A stretch of 61,735 bases of DNA from an uncultured Bacteroides sp. (GCA_949296855.1 CASFRN010000157.1:1-61735), one strand, 5' to 3'. Shown: positions 44,300 through 53,001, counted from the first letter of the stretch. Notes: generated by a model not told the origin, from the sequence alone. Numbers and translations: made by a program.

Positions 44300-44518
44300 T
44301 CATCCGATGAAAATGTTCACATTTAAGAACACACGGTCCCCCTGCTCGTTTATGTCGAAGTCTATCTTATCTTCGCGCGCCAGCCATCCGATGGCAGCGT
44401 TCAGATCTCTGTCGCATAACCCCGTAGCGGTTTTCAGGTCTTCGTATTCCCAATGCTTGTTGTCCTTCAGTATATTCCAGACAATTCCCGCGTTTGTTCC
44501 GATTTGTGCTTTGTTCAT
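44300..44518 (-). CDS. Small winged helix-turn-helix protein
   Basis: The 72-residue protein is a single winged-helix unit: AGIVWNILKDNKHWEYEDLK, a recognition helix in TGLCDRDLNAAIGWLAREDK and a beta wing FDINEQGDRVFLNVN. It matches the small wHTH family (DUF2582-type) widespread in Bacteroidota. Probably DNA-binding; target unknown. Confidence 0.85.
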   Translation of the reverse strand: MNKAQIGTNAGIVWNILKDNKHWEYEDLKTATGLCDRDLNAAIGWLAREDKIDFDINEQGDRVFLNVNIFIG

Positions 44519-44743
44519 TTTGTTTGGTTATTAAGTTAGTATTAAAGGTGTTTCAATAGTACGTAGGCAAAGTAAACGAAATTCGTTTAAAAAGACAACT
44601 TTTTCTTTCTGTTTTTTCGATTCCGCTTGCTTTTTGCACTAAAATGAATGTTCATCCGGAAAAGAATGGCGGCGGGGCATCATAAAGAGCAGTCATGATA
44701 ATGCGCTAAGAGAGGGGCTTTAATTTGTCAGCAGATATATAGG

Positions 44744-44835
44744 TTTTATATTCCGGCTGGCGGAACGTACATTCCGGCTGGCGGAATATATGTTCCAGCC
44801 GCTGGAATGTACGTTCCGCCAGCCGGAATATAAAA
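44744..44835. repeat. 92-bp long palindrome made of four 15-16-nt dyads
   Basis: Arms 44744-44775 and 44804-44835 are perfect 32-bp inverted copies. The arms and the loop are made of four units of TTCCGGCTGGCGGAA or its variants, spaced by 5-6-nt RTAYRT-like linkers (period 21-22). It lies in a 448-bp gap (44519-44966) that otherwise holds only the helicase promoter. Confidence 0.85.
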
Positions 44836-44909
44836 TGAACTTGTCTGTAAGGGGAATATCATCCAAAGGTGAAAGCAAACGCTTGACGCATTTCTTTATC
44901 TACCGGCAT

Positions 44910-44940
44910 TTTGCGGATATTCATTATTTCTTTATCTTTG
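44910..44940 (+). promoter_or_regulatory. Promoter of the DbpA-like helicase gene
   Basis: TTTG (44910-44913), 19 nt, TATCTTTG (44933-44940) is an exact match to the Bacteroides consensus. It lies 26 nt before ATG 44967 and shows that the longer open frame from 44790 is not the gene start. Confidence 0.75.
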
Positions 44941-44966
44941 CCCCGAACTTTAATCAAAACGAATGT

Positions 44967-46286
44967 ATGATGGGTAATGGAATGAACGGAATACTTCAAC
45001 GCTTGCATATCGAGGCGTTGAATGAAATGCAACAAACGGCTATGGATGCTTTCGGCGAAGGAAGCGACTTGGTTTTACTTTCGCCTACAGGGTCGGGCAA
45101 GACGTTGGCTTACTTGTTACCCTTGGTGGCTTTTTTAAAACCTGACGTAAAGAGGGTGCAAGCGGTGGTGCTGGTGCCTTCGCGTGAACTGGCTTTACAG
45201 ATAGAGCACGTGTTCCGTTCGATGGGGACACCGTTTAAAGCGATGAGTTGTTATGGCGGTCGTCCTGCAATGGACGAACATCGGGCGATGGACAGTTTGC
45301 AGCCTTCGGTCGTCATTGGCACACCCGGAAGAATGAACGACCATTTGCAGAAAGGCAACATTGACGCTTCGGCGGTACGCTTGCTGGTTATAGATGAGTT
45401 CGACAAATGCTTAGAGTTCGGTTTCCAGGAAGAAATGGCATCGGTCATCAGCCGATTGCCGCAAGTAGAACGGCGCTTTCTGCTTTCCGCTACCGATGCC
45501 GAAGAAATCCCCCGCTTTACAGGCATGAACCGCACGCGCAAGCTGGACTTCCTGCATACGGAAGAATCCTTGCGCCTACATATATATAAGGTGGAGTCGC
45601 CTGAAAAGGACAAATTAGAGACCCTGTATAGACTGCTGTGCTGTTTAGGCGATGAATCGACATTGGTGTTTTGCAATCACCGCGAGAGTGCGGAACGGGT
45701 CGGGAAGTACTTGCGAGGAATGAAAGTATATGCCGAAGTGTTCCATGGAGGAATGGAACAGGACGACCGCGAGCGGGCATTATATAAGTTCCGTAACGGA
45801 AGCTGTCCGGTGCTGGTGTCGACCGACTTGGCTGCACGAGGGCTGGATATTCCCGAAATCCGTAACGTAGTCCATTATCACTTGCCTGTATCGGGAGACG
45901 GGTTTATTCACCGCAACGGACGTACGGCGCGTTGGGAAAATGAAGGAGACGCATACGTTATCCTTTACCGCGAGGAACAACTTCCCGCTTATTTGAACGG
46001 AACCATGGAAACCTTTACCTTCCCGGAAAAACTCCCTGCTCCAGCCTTGCCCCGTTTCGTGACATTATACATCGGGAAAGGGAAAAAAGACAAGGTGAAT
46101 AAAGTGGACATTGTAGGCTTTCTGTCGAAGAAAGGCAACCTTGGGCGTGATGAAATAGGCAAGGTAGATGTGAAAGAGCGCCATGCGTATGCTGCCATAG
46201 CCCGCAACAAGTGCAAACAAACATTAAATCTTATACAAAATGAAAAGATTAAAGGGGTAAAAGCTTTGATAGAACTGGCAAAATGA
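44967..46286 (+). CDS. DEAD-box-type RNA helicase with DbpA C-terminal RNA-binding domain
   Basis: The 439-residue protein has all helicase motifs: I SPTGSGKT (about 40), Ia VPSRELA, Ib GTPGRM, II DEFD in place of DEAD (about 144), III SAT, and a motif VI of HRNGRTAR in place of HRxGRTGR. The C-terminal VTLYIGKGKKDKVNKVDIVGF with FL and the region to residue 439 match the DbpA RNA-recognition domain that binds 23S rRNA hairpin 92. Role: probably 50S subunit assembly, inferred. Close downstream ATGs (44970, 44982) could also start translation. Confidence 0.9.
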   Translation: MMGNGMNGILQRLHIEALNEMQQTAMDAFGEGSDLVLLSPTGSGKTLAYLLPLVAFLKPDVKRVQAVVLVPSRELALQIEHVFRSMGTPFKAMSCYGGRPAMDEHRAMDSLQPSVVIGTPGRMNDHLQKGNIDASAVRLLVIDEFDKCLEFGFQEEMASVISRLPQVERRFLLSATDAEEIPRFTGMNRTRKLDFLHTEESLRLHIYKVESPEKDKLETLYRLLCCLGDESTLVFCNHRESAERVGKYLRGMKVYAEVFHGGMEQDDRERALYKFRNGSCPVLVSTDLAARGLDIPEIRNVVHYHLPVSGDGFIHRNGRTARWENEGDAYVILYREEQLPAYLNGTMETFTFPEKLPAPALPRFVTLYIGKGKKDKVNKVDIVGFLSKKGNLGRDEIGKVDVKERHAYAAIARNKCKQTLNLIQNEKIKGVKALIELAK

Positions 46287-46287
46287 T

Positions 46288-46446
46288 AACTTTGTGTCAG
46301 CAAACCGATGCTTATACCGAGAAGCCGTGCAAAATGCCATGATTGACAGACAACAGGCAATCATGGACGGCTTTGGATATGTCAATATGAAACCAAAACA
46401 ATTTGAAGCCGCATCTTTTGTAAGAAAAACAACACTCTTGACATAA
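46288..46446 (+). pseudogene. Possible gene remnant
   Basis: The 254-bp gap before serC has an open frame ending at TAA 46444-46446. It reads CLYREAVQNAMIDRQQAIMD and then GFGYVNMKPKQFEAASFVRK, with an ATG at 46339. The amino-acid mix looks protein-like, but I recognise no family and there is no promoter. Confidence 0.2.
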
Positions 46447-46462
46447 AAATATCAGAAAATCT

Positions 46463-46493
46463 TTTGGAGGTCTAAAAATAATCGCTAAATTCG
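46463..46493 (+). promoter_or_regulatory. Promoter of the serC-serA-DUF1015 cluster
   Basis: TTTG (46463-46466), 19 nt, TAAATTCG (46486-46493; one mismatch to TAnnTTTG), 47 nt before serC. Confidence 0.5.
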
Positions 46494-46540
46494 CCGTCTG
46501 TAAGAGTTAATGATATTGTCTAACCAAAAACAAACTACCC

Positions 46541-47611
46541 ATGAAGAAACATAATTTTAATGCGGGACCTTCTATATTGCCTCGCGAAGTGATCGAGAAA
46601 ACAGCTCAGGCTATTCTGGATTTCAATGGTTCGGGACTTTCGTTGATGGAAATCAGTCACCGCGCTAAAGACTTCCAACCTGTGGTAGACGAAGCCGTGG
46701 CCTTGTTTAAAGAATTGTTGAACATCCCTGACGGCTATTCGGTGCTGTTCTTGGGCGGAGGAGCAAGTCTGGAGTTCTGTATGGTTCCCTATAATTTCTT
46801 GGAAAAGAAAGCCGCTTATCTTAATACAGGTGCGTGGGCAAAGAAAGCGATGAAAGAAGCTAAGGCTTTCGGTGATGTGATAGAAGTCGCTTCTTCGGCT
46901 GATGCCAATTATACATTTATTCCAAAGGGGTATGAAGTGCCGGCTGATGTGGATTATTTCCATATTACAACCAATAATACCATTTATGGAACTGAACTCC
47001 ACGCTGACCCAGATGTGAATGTGCCGTTGGTGGCAGATATGTCTTCAGATATTTTCTCTCGTCCGATTGATGTGTCGAAATATATCTGTATCTATGGCGG
47101 TGCGCAGAAGAATTTGGCTCCGGCAGGTGTGACTTTTGTCATCGTAAAGAACGATGCGGTAGGGAAGGTGTCACGCCATATCCCGACGATGTTGAATTAC
47201 CAGACTCATATCGAAAAAGGTTCGATGTTCAACACACCTCCTGTTGTGCCTATTTACGCCGCATTGCAGACATTACGCTGGTTGAAAGCTCAGGGCGGAG
47301 TAGAAGAAATGCAACGCCGTGCCAAGTTACGTTCGGATATGCTGTATGCTGAAATAGACCGCAACAAGATGTTCCGTGGTACGGTGACTGCTCCCGAAGA
47401 CCGTTCGTATATGAACATTTGTTTCGTAATGGCGGACGAATATAAGGAACTGGAAGCCGATTTCCTGAAATTCGCGACAGAGAAAGGCATGGTAGGCGTT
47501 AAGGGACACCGCTCTGTAGGCGGATTCCGTGCTTCTTGCTACAATGCCCTGCCTGTAGAAAGCGTTCAGGCATTGATAGACTGCATGCAGGAATTTGAGA
47601 AGACACATTGA
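46541..47611 (+). CDS. serC: Phosphoserine aminotransferase
   Basis: The 356-residue class V PLP aminotransferase converts 3-phosphohydroxypyruvate to phosphoserine and also acts in pyridoxal phosphate synthesis. The start [14 protein letters not shown], the [14 protein letters not shown] cofactor pocket, the PLP lysine in [12 protein letters not shown] (Lys about 190) and the end [13 protein letters not shown] are all present. It is followed by serA and a DUF1015 gene on the same strand. Confidence 0.96.
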   Translation: MKKHNFNAGPSILPREVIEKTAQAILDFNGSGLSLMEISHRAKDFQPVVDEAVALFKELLNIPDGYSVLFLGGGASLEFCMVPYNFLEKKAAYLNTGAWAKKAMKEAKAFGDVIEVASSADANYTFIPKGYEVPADVDYFHITTNNTIYGTELHADPDVNVPLVADMSSDIFSRPIDVSKYICIYGGAQKNLAPAGVTFVIVKNDAVGKVSRHIPTMLNYQTHIEKGSMFNTPPVVPIYAALQTLRWLKAQGGVEEMQRRAKLRSDMLYAEIDRNKMFRGTVTAPEDRSYMNICFVMADEYKELEADFLKFATEKGMVGVKGHRSVGGFRASCYNALPVESVQALIDCMQEFEKTH

Positions 47612-47633
47612 TTTTTTGATTAAACGCAGAGGC

Positions 47634-47673
47634 GCAAAAGCGCAGGATAATCTGTTTTTCTTTGCGCTTTTGC
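47634..47673. repeat. GCGCAAAAG-family hairpin between serC and serA
   Basis: GCAAAAGCGCA (47634-47644) pairs perfectly with 47663-47673. It sits inside the serC-serA gap and could attenuate readthrough. Confidence 0.5.
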
Positions 47674-47708
47674 GTTTATTATTTACAAACACTTAGAACT
47701 GAAATCCT

Positions 47709-48629
47709 ATGAAAATATTAGTTGCAACCGAGAAGCCGTTTGCCAAAGTGGCAGTAGACGGTATCCGTAAAGAGATAGAAGCGGCAGGCTACGAATTGGC
47801 ATTGCTGGAAAAATATACTGATAAGGCACAATTATTAGATGCGGTAAAAGATGCAAATGCGTTGATTATCCGTAGTGATATTATAGATAATGAGGTGTTG
47901 GACGCAGCTAAAGAGCTGAAAATTGTGGTTCGTGCCGGAGCAGGATATGATAATGTAGACCTTGCAGCGGCTACGGCTCATGGCGTTTGTGTAATGAATA
48001 CACCGGGACAAAATTCGAATGCAGTAGCTGAATTGGCTTTTGGAATGATGATTATGGCTGTCCGCAACTTCTATGACGGTAAGTCTGGCACAGAATTGAA
48101 AGGCAAGAAGTTAGGTATTCATGCTTACGGAAATGTAGGGCGTAATGTGGCTCGTATTGCGAAAGGCATCGGTATGGAAATTTATGCATACGATGCGTAT
48201 TGCCCCAAGGAAGCGATGGAAGCCGACGGCATCATTCCTGTAGACTCTGCTGAAACCTTGTATGAGACATGTAATGTGATTTCGCTGCATATTCCGGCTA
48301 CGGCTGAAACCAAGAATTCTATTAATTACGATTTGGTGAACCGTATGCCTAAGAACGGCTTGTTGGTGAATACGGCACGTAAGGAAGTTATCAACGAAGC
48401 CGATTTGCTCCGTTTGATGAACGACCGTCCTGACTTGAAATACGTAACAGATATCATGCCGGTACATCATGCCGAATTTGCCGAGCAATTCCCAGGACGC
48501 TATTTCTCTACTCCGAAGAAGATGGGAGCGCAAACAGCCGAAGCCAACATCAATGCAGGTATAGCTGCGGCTAAGCAGATTGTAGGCTTCCTGAAAGACG
48601 GATGCGAGAAGTTCCGGGTGAATAAATGA
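47709..48629 (+). CDS. serA: D-3-phosphoglycerate dehydrogenase, short form without ACT domain
   Basis: The 306-residue protein catalyses the first step of serine synthesis using NAD. The Rossmann signature is GIHAYGNVGRNVARIA (about 137-152). Catalytic residues are Arg in NTARKEVINE (about 221) and His in VHHAEFAEQF (about 258). It ends right after the catalytic domain, so the ACT regulatory domain that gives serine feedback in E. coli SerA is missing, and another control must be used. It lies 97 nt after serC. Confidence 0.93.
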   Translation: MKILVATEKPFAKVAVDGIRKEIEAAGYELALLEKYTDKAQLLDAVKDANALIIRSDIIDNEVLDAAKELKIVVRAGAGYDNVDLAAATAHGVCVMNTPGQNSNAVAELAFGMMIMAVRNFYDGKSGTELKGKKLGIHAYGNVGRNVARIAKGIGMEIYAYDAYCPKEAMEADGIIPVDSAETLYETCNVISLHIPATAETKNSINYDLVNRMPKNGLLVNTARKEVINEADLLRLMNDRPDLKYVTDIMPVHHAEFAEQFPGRYFSTPKKMGAQTAEANINAGIAAAKQIVGFLKDGCEKFRVNK

Positions 48630-48657
48630 AAATAATTAACAGCAGATAGTTAATAAT

Positions 48658-48695
48658 GAATAACGGCAAATGTATGATGCATCTGCCGTTTATTC
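48658..48695. repeat. Nested hairpins between serA and the DUF1015 gene
   Basis: The inner stem GAATAACGGCA with TGCCGTTTATTC (48658-48695) is enclosed by a wider AATAATTAACAG pair (48631-48642 with 48736-48747). Both lie in the 129-bp gap. Confidence 0.55.
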
Positions 48696-48758
48696 ATTCA
48701 TATACATTGAGAGGTATTCTGCTATTAGTTGTTAACTGTTAATTATTAACTGAATACT

Positions 48759-50006
48759 ATGGTAAAGATAAAACCTTTTAAGGGCATACGTCCGCCAAAA
48801 GAACTGGTTGAAGAAGTAGCTTCACGCCCTTACGATGTGCTTAATTCGGAAGAAGCACGTAAAGAAGCGGAAGGGAACGAAAAATCATTGTATCACATCA
48901 TCAAACCCGAAATCGACTTTCCCGAAGGTACAGACGAACATGACCCGCGTGTGTATGAAAAGGCGGCGGAGAACTTCCGGATGTTTCAGGAAAAGGGTTG
49001 GTTGGTGCAGGATGAGAAACCTTGCTACTATGTTTATGCTCAGACAATGAACGGGAAGACTCAATACGGACTGGTTGTAGGTGCATACGTGCCCGACTAT
49101 ATGGACGGAAACATCAAGAAGCATGAACTGACCCGCCGTGATAAGGAAGAAGACCGCATGAAGCATGTGCGGGTGAATAATGCGAACATCGAACCGGTAT
49201 TCTTTGCTTATCCGGAGAACGCAGAACTGGATAAGATTGTGAAGAAATATATAACACAGAAGCCGGAATACGATTTTGTAGCTCCGGGAGACGGGTTCGG
49301 ACATACGTTTTGGGTAATAGACGCTGATGAAGATATCGAAGCTATCACTTGTGTTTTCGAGAAGATGCCGGCTATGTATATTGCCGACGGACATCATCGG
49401 AGCGCAGCGGCTGCATTGGTAGGTGCGGAAAAAGCCAAGCAAAATCCGAATCATAAAGGAGATGAAGAATACAATTACTTCATGGCGGTATGTTTCCCTG
49501 CCAATCAGTTGACAATCATTGATTACAATCGGGTGGTGAAAGACTTGAACGGATTGACTCCACAAGCTTTTATAGATGCTTTGAAAAAGCATTTTGTGGT
49601 AGAGGAGAAGGGTACGGAAATCTATAAGCCGAAAGCCTTGCATAACTTCTCGCTTTATGTGGACGGCAAATGGTATAGCTTGACGGCTAACCCTGATACG
49701 TATGATGACAACGATCCGATAGGTGTGCTTGACGTGACAATTTCTTCGAAATTGATTTTAGATGAGATTTTAGGCATTAAAGATTTACGTTCCGATAAAC
49801 GCATTGATTTCGTTGGTGGCATTCGCGGGTTAAGCGAATTAAAGAAACGGGTGGATAGCGGCGAGATGAAAATGGCATTGGCTTTGTATCCTGTATCAAT
49901 GAAACAATTGATGGACATTGCCGATACGGGCAATATCATGCCGCCTAAGACCACTTGGTTCGAGCCCAAGTTGCGTTCGGGGCTGGTTGTCCACAAGCTT
50001 GAATGA
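48759..50006 (+). CDS. DUF1015 protein with DGHHR motif (possible serine/phosphoserine enzyme)
   Basis: The 415-residue cytoplasmic protein starts VKIKPFKGIRPPKELVEEVASRPYD. Its most striking motif is MYIADGHHRSAAAALVGAEK (about residue 208), which resembles the DGHHR of ParB/sulfiredoxin-fold free serine kinases such as SerK and SbnI. It follows serC and serA, an arrangement I recall from other Bacteroidota. A kinase or other activity on serine or phosphoserine is therefore a reasoned guess, not established. The stop codon lies inside a 32-bp perfect hairpin. Confidence 0.8.
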   Translation: MVKIKPFKGIRPPKELVEEVASRPYDVLNSEEARKEAEGNEKSLYHIIKPEIDFPEGTDEHDPRVYEKAAENFRMFQEKGWLVQDEKPCYYVYAQTMNGKTQYGLVVGAYVPDYMDGNIKKHELTRRDKEEDRMKHVRVNNANIEPVFFAYPENAELDKIVKKYITQKPEYDFVAPGDGFGHTFWVIDADEDIEAITCVFEKMPAMYIADGHHRSAAAALVGAEKAKQNPNHKGDEEYNYFMAVCFPANQLTIIDYNRVVKDLNGLTPQAFIDALKKHFVVEEKGTEIYKPKALHNFSLYVDGKWYSLTANPDTYDDNDPIGVLDVTISSKLILDEILGIKDLRSDKRIDFVGGIRGLSELKKRVDSGEMKMALALYPVSMKQLMDIADTGNIMPPKTTWFEPKLRSGLVVHKLE

Positions 50007-50078
50007 AGAATGAAGAGTTAAGAATGAAGAATTGCAAAAATACGGAAATTCTTCATTCTTAACTCTTCATTCTTCATT
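50002..50078. terminator. AATGAAG-family 32-bp perfect hairpin
   Basis: The arms 50002-50033 and 50047-50078 are perfect inverted copies with a 13-nt loop, and include the DUF1015 stop codon (50004-50006). Confidence 0.85.
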
Positions 50079-50088
50079 TAAAAACTCC

Positions 50089-50096
50089 TATCTTTG
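50089..50096 (+). promoter_or_regulatory. -7 box for the EamA transporter gene
   Basis: TATCTTTG directly behind the hairpin, 31 nt before ATG 50127. The -33 position falls in the hairpin arm and does not match. Confidence 0.5.
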
Positions 50097-50126
50097 CACC
50101 CGGTTTTGAAAAACAGATAGGATTTT

Positions 50127-51056
50127 ATGGATCGTGTTACATTCAAAGGGTTTGCGTATGGAGCCATTGCGGCTGCTAGTTATGGGTTGAATCCCTTGTT
50201 CGCCTTGCCTCTTTATGCCGATGGCATGGGGGCAGACTCTGTGTTATTTTACCGTTATGCCTTCGGGCTTGTGATGTTGGGCGTAATGATGGTGGTGCAA
50301 CGCCAATCGTTTGCCTTGCGCCGTTGTGAAGTGCTTCCATTAGTAGTGATGGGATTGCTTTTCTCTTTTTCGTCGCTCACTTTGTTCTTGTCTTACAATT
50401 ACATGGATGCGGGTATTGCTTCTACTATCTTGTTCGTTTATCCGGTATTGGTGGCTATCTTGATGGCGGTATTCTTCAAGGAAAAGATTTCTCCGATTAC
50501 AATGATTTCCATAGCCTTGGCGTTTACGGGTATTTCGTTGCTTTATCAAGGCGAAGGCGGACAGACTTTGAGTCTGACAGGGGTGGCATTGGTCTTCCTT
50601 TCCTCGCTTACATACGCCTTATATATAATAGGTGTAAACCGTTCTGTTCTGAAAGATATGCCTATTGTCAAGTTGACTTTTTATGTCTTGTTGTTTGGTT
50701 TAAGCGTATATGTGGTACGTCTGAAATTCTGTACCCAATTGGATGTGGTCAGCCAGCCGATATTGTGGATTAATCCGATATGCCTTGCCTTATTCCCTAC
50801 CGTCATTTCGCTGGTGACAATGACCAAATCCATCCATTACATCGGTTCTACTCCGGCGGCAATCTTAGGTGCTTTAGAACCACTGACGGCTATTTGTTGT
50901 GGCGTGTTGGTATTCGGCGAGCGGCTTACTCCCCGTATCGTATTGGGCATTGTGCTTATCTTGGTAGCCGTTACGCTCATTATTATGGGTAAAGCCTTGA
51001 TTCATCAGCTTCAGGTGCGGGTGATTCATCGTAGCCATCGTTTCCCGCAACACTAA
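50127..51056 (+). CDS. EamA/DMT-family transporter
   Basis: The 309-residue protein has ten predicted helices in two EamA repeats. The first (about 5-140) has AAASYGLNPLFALPLYADG and MDAGIASTILFVYPVLVAIL. The second (about 150-300) has GSTPAAILGALEPLTAICCG and GVLVFGERLTPR. It is a drug/metabolite exporter family member; the substrate is unknown. The YigZ gene starts 27 nt downstream and may be co-transcribed. Confidence 0.9.
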   Translation: MDRVTFKGFAYGAIAAASYGLNPLFALPLYADGMGADSVLFYRYAFGLVMLGVMMVVQRQSFALRRCEVLPLVVMGLLFSFSSLTLFLSYNYMDAGIASTILFVYPVLVAILMAVFFKEKISPITMISIALAFTGISLLYQGEGGQTLSLTGVALVFLSSLTYALYIIGVNRSVLKDMPIVKLTFYVLLFGLSVYVVRLKFCTQLDVVSQPILWINPICLALFPTVISLVTMTKSIHYIGSTPAAILGALEPLTAICCGVLVFGERLTPRIVLGIVLILVAVTLIIMGKALIHQLQVRVIHRSHRFPQH

Positions 51057-51082
51057 CCGATAAAAAAGAGGAGGGGAGACGC

Positions 51083-51676
51083 ATGGACGATACGTATAAG
51101 ACAATAACCGGACTTTCGGAATCCATTTATACCGAGAAGCGGAGCAAGTTTATTGCTATCGCCCTTCCTGTACGCACCCTTGAAGAGGTGAAAGAACAAT
51201 TGGATATTTACCAAAAAAAATATTACGATGCCCGCCATGTATGCTATGCCTATATGTTAGGTGCCGACCGGAAAAACTTCCGTTCCAATGATAATGGAGA
51301 GCCTTCGGGTACGGCGGGTAAGCCTATCTTGGGACAAATTAACTCAAAGGAACTGACCGATGTGCTGGTGATTGTAGTGCGTTATTTTGGTGGTATCAAA
51401 TTGGGTACAAGCGGATTGATAGTGGCATACCGTACTGCGGCGGCACAAGCCTTGGAAGAAGCAGAAGTGATAGAGAAGACCGTAGACGAGGAGGTGAGCT
51501 TTGCTTTCGAATATCCGTTCATGAACGATGTGATGCGGATTGTGAAAGAAGATTCGCCTGAAATAGTGAGCCAATCCTACGATATGGATTGTTTCATGCG
51601 TCTGCGTATCCGCAAGTCCGAAATGCCTCGTTTGCGTGCGCGGTTGGAAAAGGTGGAGACGTTACGGTTTGTTTGA
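51083..51676 (+). CDS. YigZ/IMPACT-family protein
   Basis: The 197-residue protein has the N-terminal UPF0029 (IMPACT) domain: KRSKFIAIALPV, YDARHVCYAYMLG, SNDNGEPSGTAGKPIL and VVRYFGGIKLGTSGLIVAYR. A ferredoxin-like C-terminal domain follows (about 135-197). Family members bind ribosomes or nucleic acids, and the eukaryotic relative interferes with GCN2; the bacterial role is unsettled. Confidence 0.92.
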   Translation: MDDTYKTITGLSESIYTEKRSKFIAIALPVRTLEEVKEQLDIYQKKYYDARHVCYAYMLGADRKNFRSNDNGEPSGTAGKPILGQINSKELTDVLVIVVRYFGGIKLGTSGLIVAYRTAAAQALEEAEVIEKTVDEEVSFAFEYPFMNDVMRIVKEDSPEIVSQSYDMDCFMRLRIRKSEMPRLRARLEKVETLRFV

Positions 51677-51721
51677 AATACGAAATGTAACATATTTGTA
51701 ATACATTTGACATAATTACTT

Positions 51722-51729
51722 TATCTTTG
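51722..51729 (+). promoter_or_regulatory. -7 box for the second porin
   Basis: TATCTTTG, 39 nt before ATG 51768. The nearest TTTG upstream (51695-51698) stands 23 nt away, wider than usual. Confidence 0.45.
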
Positions 51730-51767
51730 TCCCTTACTTTTGCATCGGTTAAAAAACGAAGAGACAA

Positions 51768-52784
51768 ATGAAAAAATATCTCTCTGCGCTATTGTTGGCG
51801 CTCTCTGTAGCATCGGTTGGTGCTCAAGAATTCAGTTGGAAAGATGCTATCCCCGAAATCCATGGTACGGTGCGGGGAAAGTATGAATACCAGACATCGA
51901 CTAACGCGCAACGTTTCCAAGTGCGCAATGCTCGTGTAAGCGCTACGGGAAATCTACTTCCTGTCGTAAGCTATAAAGCCGAAATAGACCTTTGCGACGA
52001 AGGGGTAATCAAGATGCTGGATGCTTATGCGCGGGTTACTCCGTTTGAAGGTTTCAATGTCACTATCGGTCAGATGCGTGTGCCTTTTACCATTGACGCG
52101 CATCGTTCTCCTCATTTGCAATATTTTGCCAACCGCTCGTTTATTGCCAAACAAATGGGAAGTTTGCGCGATGCGGGTGCTACGTTGAAATATTCGATGA
52201 AGGAAGGTTTCCCTTTCGCGATAGAGGCCGGGTTGTTCAGCGGTTCAGGACTGACCGAACAAAAAGGTTGGCATAAATCTCTTTCTTATTCAGCGAAGTT
52301 GGAACTGATGCCATTCAAGGGATACAACCTGACGATGAGTACGCAACGTATCCGTCCGTTTGACCGGAACATCTATATGTACGACATCGGTACATATTAC
52401 AACTGGAACAACTGGCATTTTGAAGTGGAGGGGATGTATAAGGATTATGCAAATTCCCAATTCAAGAGCGTATGGGCAGTAGATGCTTTCGTCAATTACG
52501 ATTATTTCATCAAAAAAGAAAAAAGTCTGATTAAAAAAGTATCGTTCTTGGCCCGTTTCGACTATATGGGAAACAATAGCGATGAACTGGATGAAAACGG
52601 AATAGATTATATCATAACCGATTACGAGCGAAAGCGTATTACCGGAGGTCTTACTTTCAGTTTCGGGAAACCGTTTCAGGCAGACCTCCGTTTGAATTAT
52701 GAAAAGTACTTCTACGATGACAATTCGCTTGCTTTAGAGTCGGAACAAGATAAATTAGTGATAGAAATGATGGTTCGCTTCTGA
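51768..52784 (+). CDS. OprP-like outer-membrane porin
   Basis: The 338-residue protein has a signal peptide (KKYLSALLLALSVASVGAQE, cleavage after GAQ or nearby). The barrel strands include IHGTVRGKYEYQTSTNAQRF, VSYKAEIDLCDEG and FNVTIGQMRVPFTIDAHRSP, the Porin_O_P pattern. It ends VIEMMVRF with a terminal Phe. It resembles the first gene of the window in family but not in close sequence. The transported anion is unknown. Confidence 0.85.
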   Translation: MKKYLSALLLALSVASVGAQEFSWKDAIPEIHGTVRGKYEYQTSTNAQRFQVRNARVSATGNLLPVVSYKAEIDLCDEGVIKMLDAYARVTPFEGFNVTIGQMRVPFTIDAHRSPHLQYFANRSFIAKQMGSLRDAGATLKYSMKEGFPFAIEAGLFSGSGLTEQKGWHKSLSYSAKLELMPFKGYNLTMSTQRIRPFDRNIYMYDIGTYYNWNNWHFEVEGMYKDYANSQFKSVWAVDAFVNYDYFIKKEKSLIKKVSFLARFDYMGNNSDELDENGIDYIITDYERKRITGGLTFSFGKPFQADLRLNYEKYFYDDNSLALESEQDKLVIEMMVRF

Positions 52785-52810
52785 CAGTTTGCTTTATAAA
52801 CATTTGTTTA

Positions 52811-52845
52811 GCCTCCTCGGTTGTAGCGGTTACACCTGAGGAGGC
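52811..52845. terminator. Terminator after the second porin
   Basis: GCCTCCTC pairs with GAGGAGGC across a short loop, followed by GTTTTG. The arms lie at 52811-52818 and 52838-52845. Confidence 0.75.
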
Positions 52846-52970
52846 GTTTTGTTGCATATGCTTGTGGCTGACAGGTATCCGTCTCTGTTAATGAAGATGA
52901 TTCATTCGCACAGGAAAGCCTACGGACAGGAAAGGTTGTGATGTCGATAATTTCTTTTTCTACCGAAAAC

Positions 52971-53001
52971 TTTCCCATTTCATGGCTTTTCATTATCTTT
53001 G
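52971..53001 (+). promoter_or_regulatory. Promoter of the Nif3/zinc-ribbon operon
   Basis: TTTC (52971-52974), 19 nt, TATCTTTG (52994-53001), 22 nt before ATG 53024. It excludes the upstream ATG at 52982 as a start. Confidence 0.65.

Noticed and set aside
44790-44966. Extended N terminus for the helicase
   Set aside because: The extension crosses the perfect promoter at 44910-44940 and part of the 92-bp palindrome.
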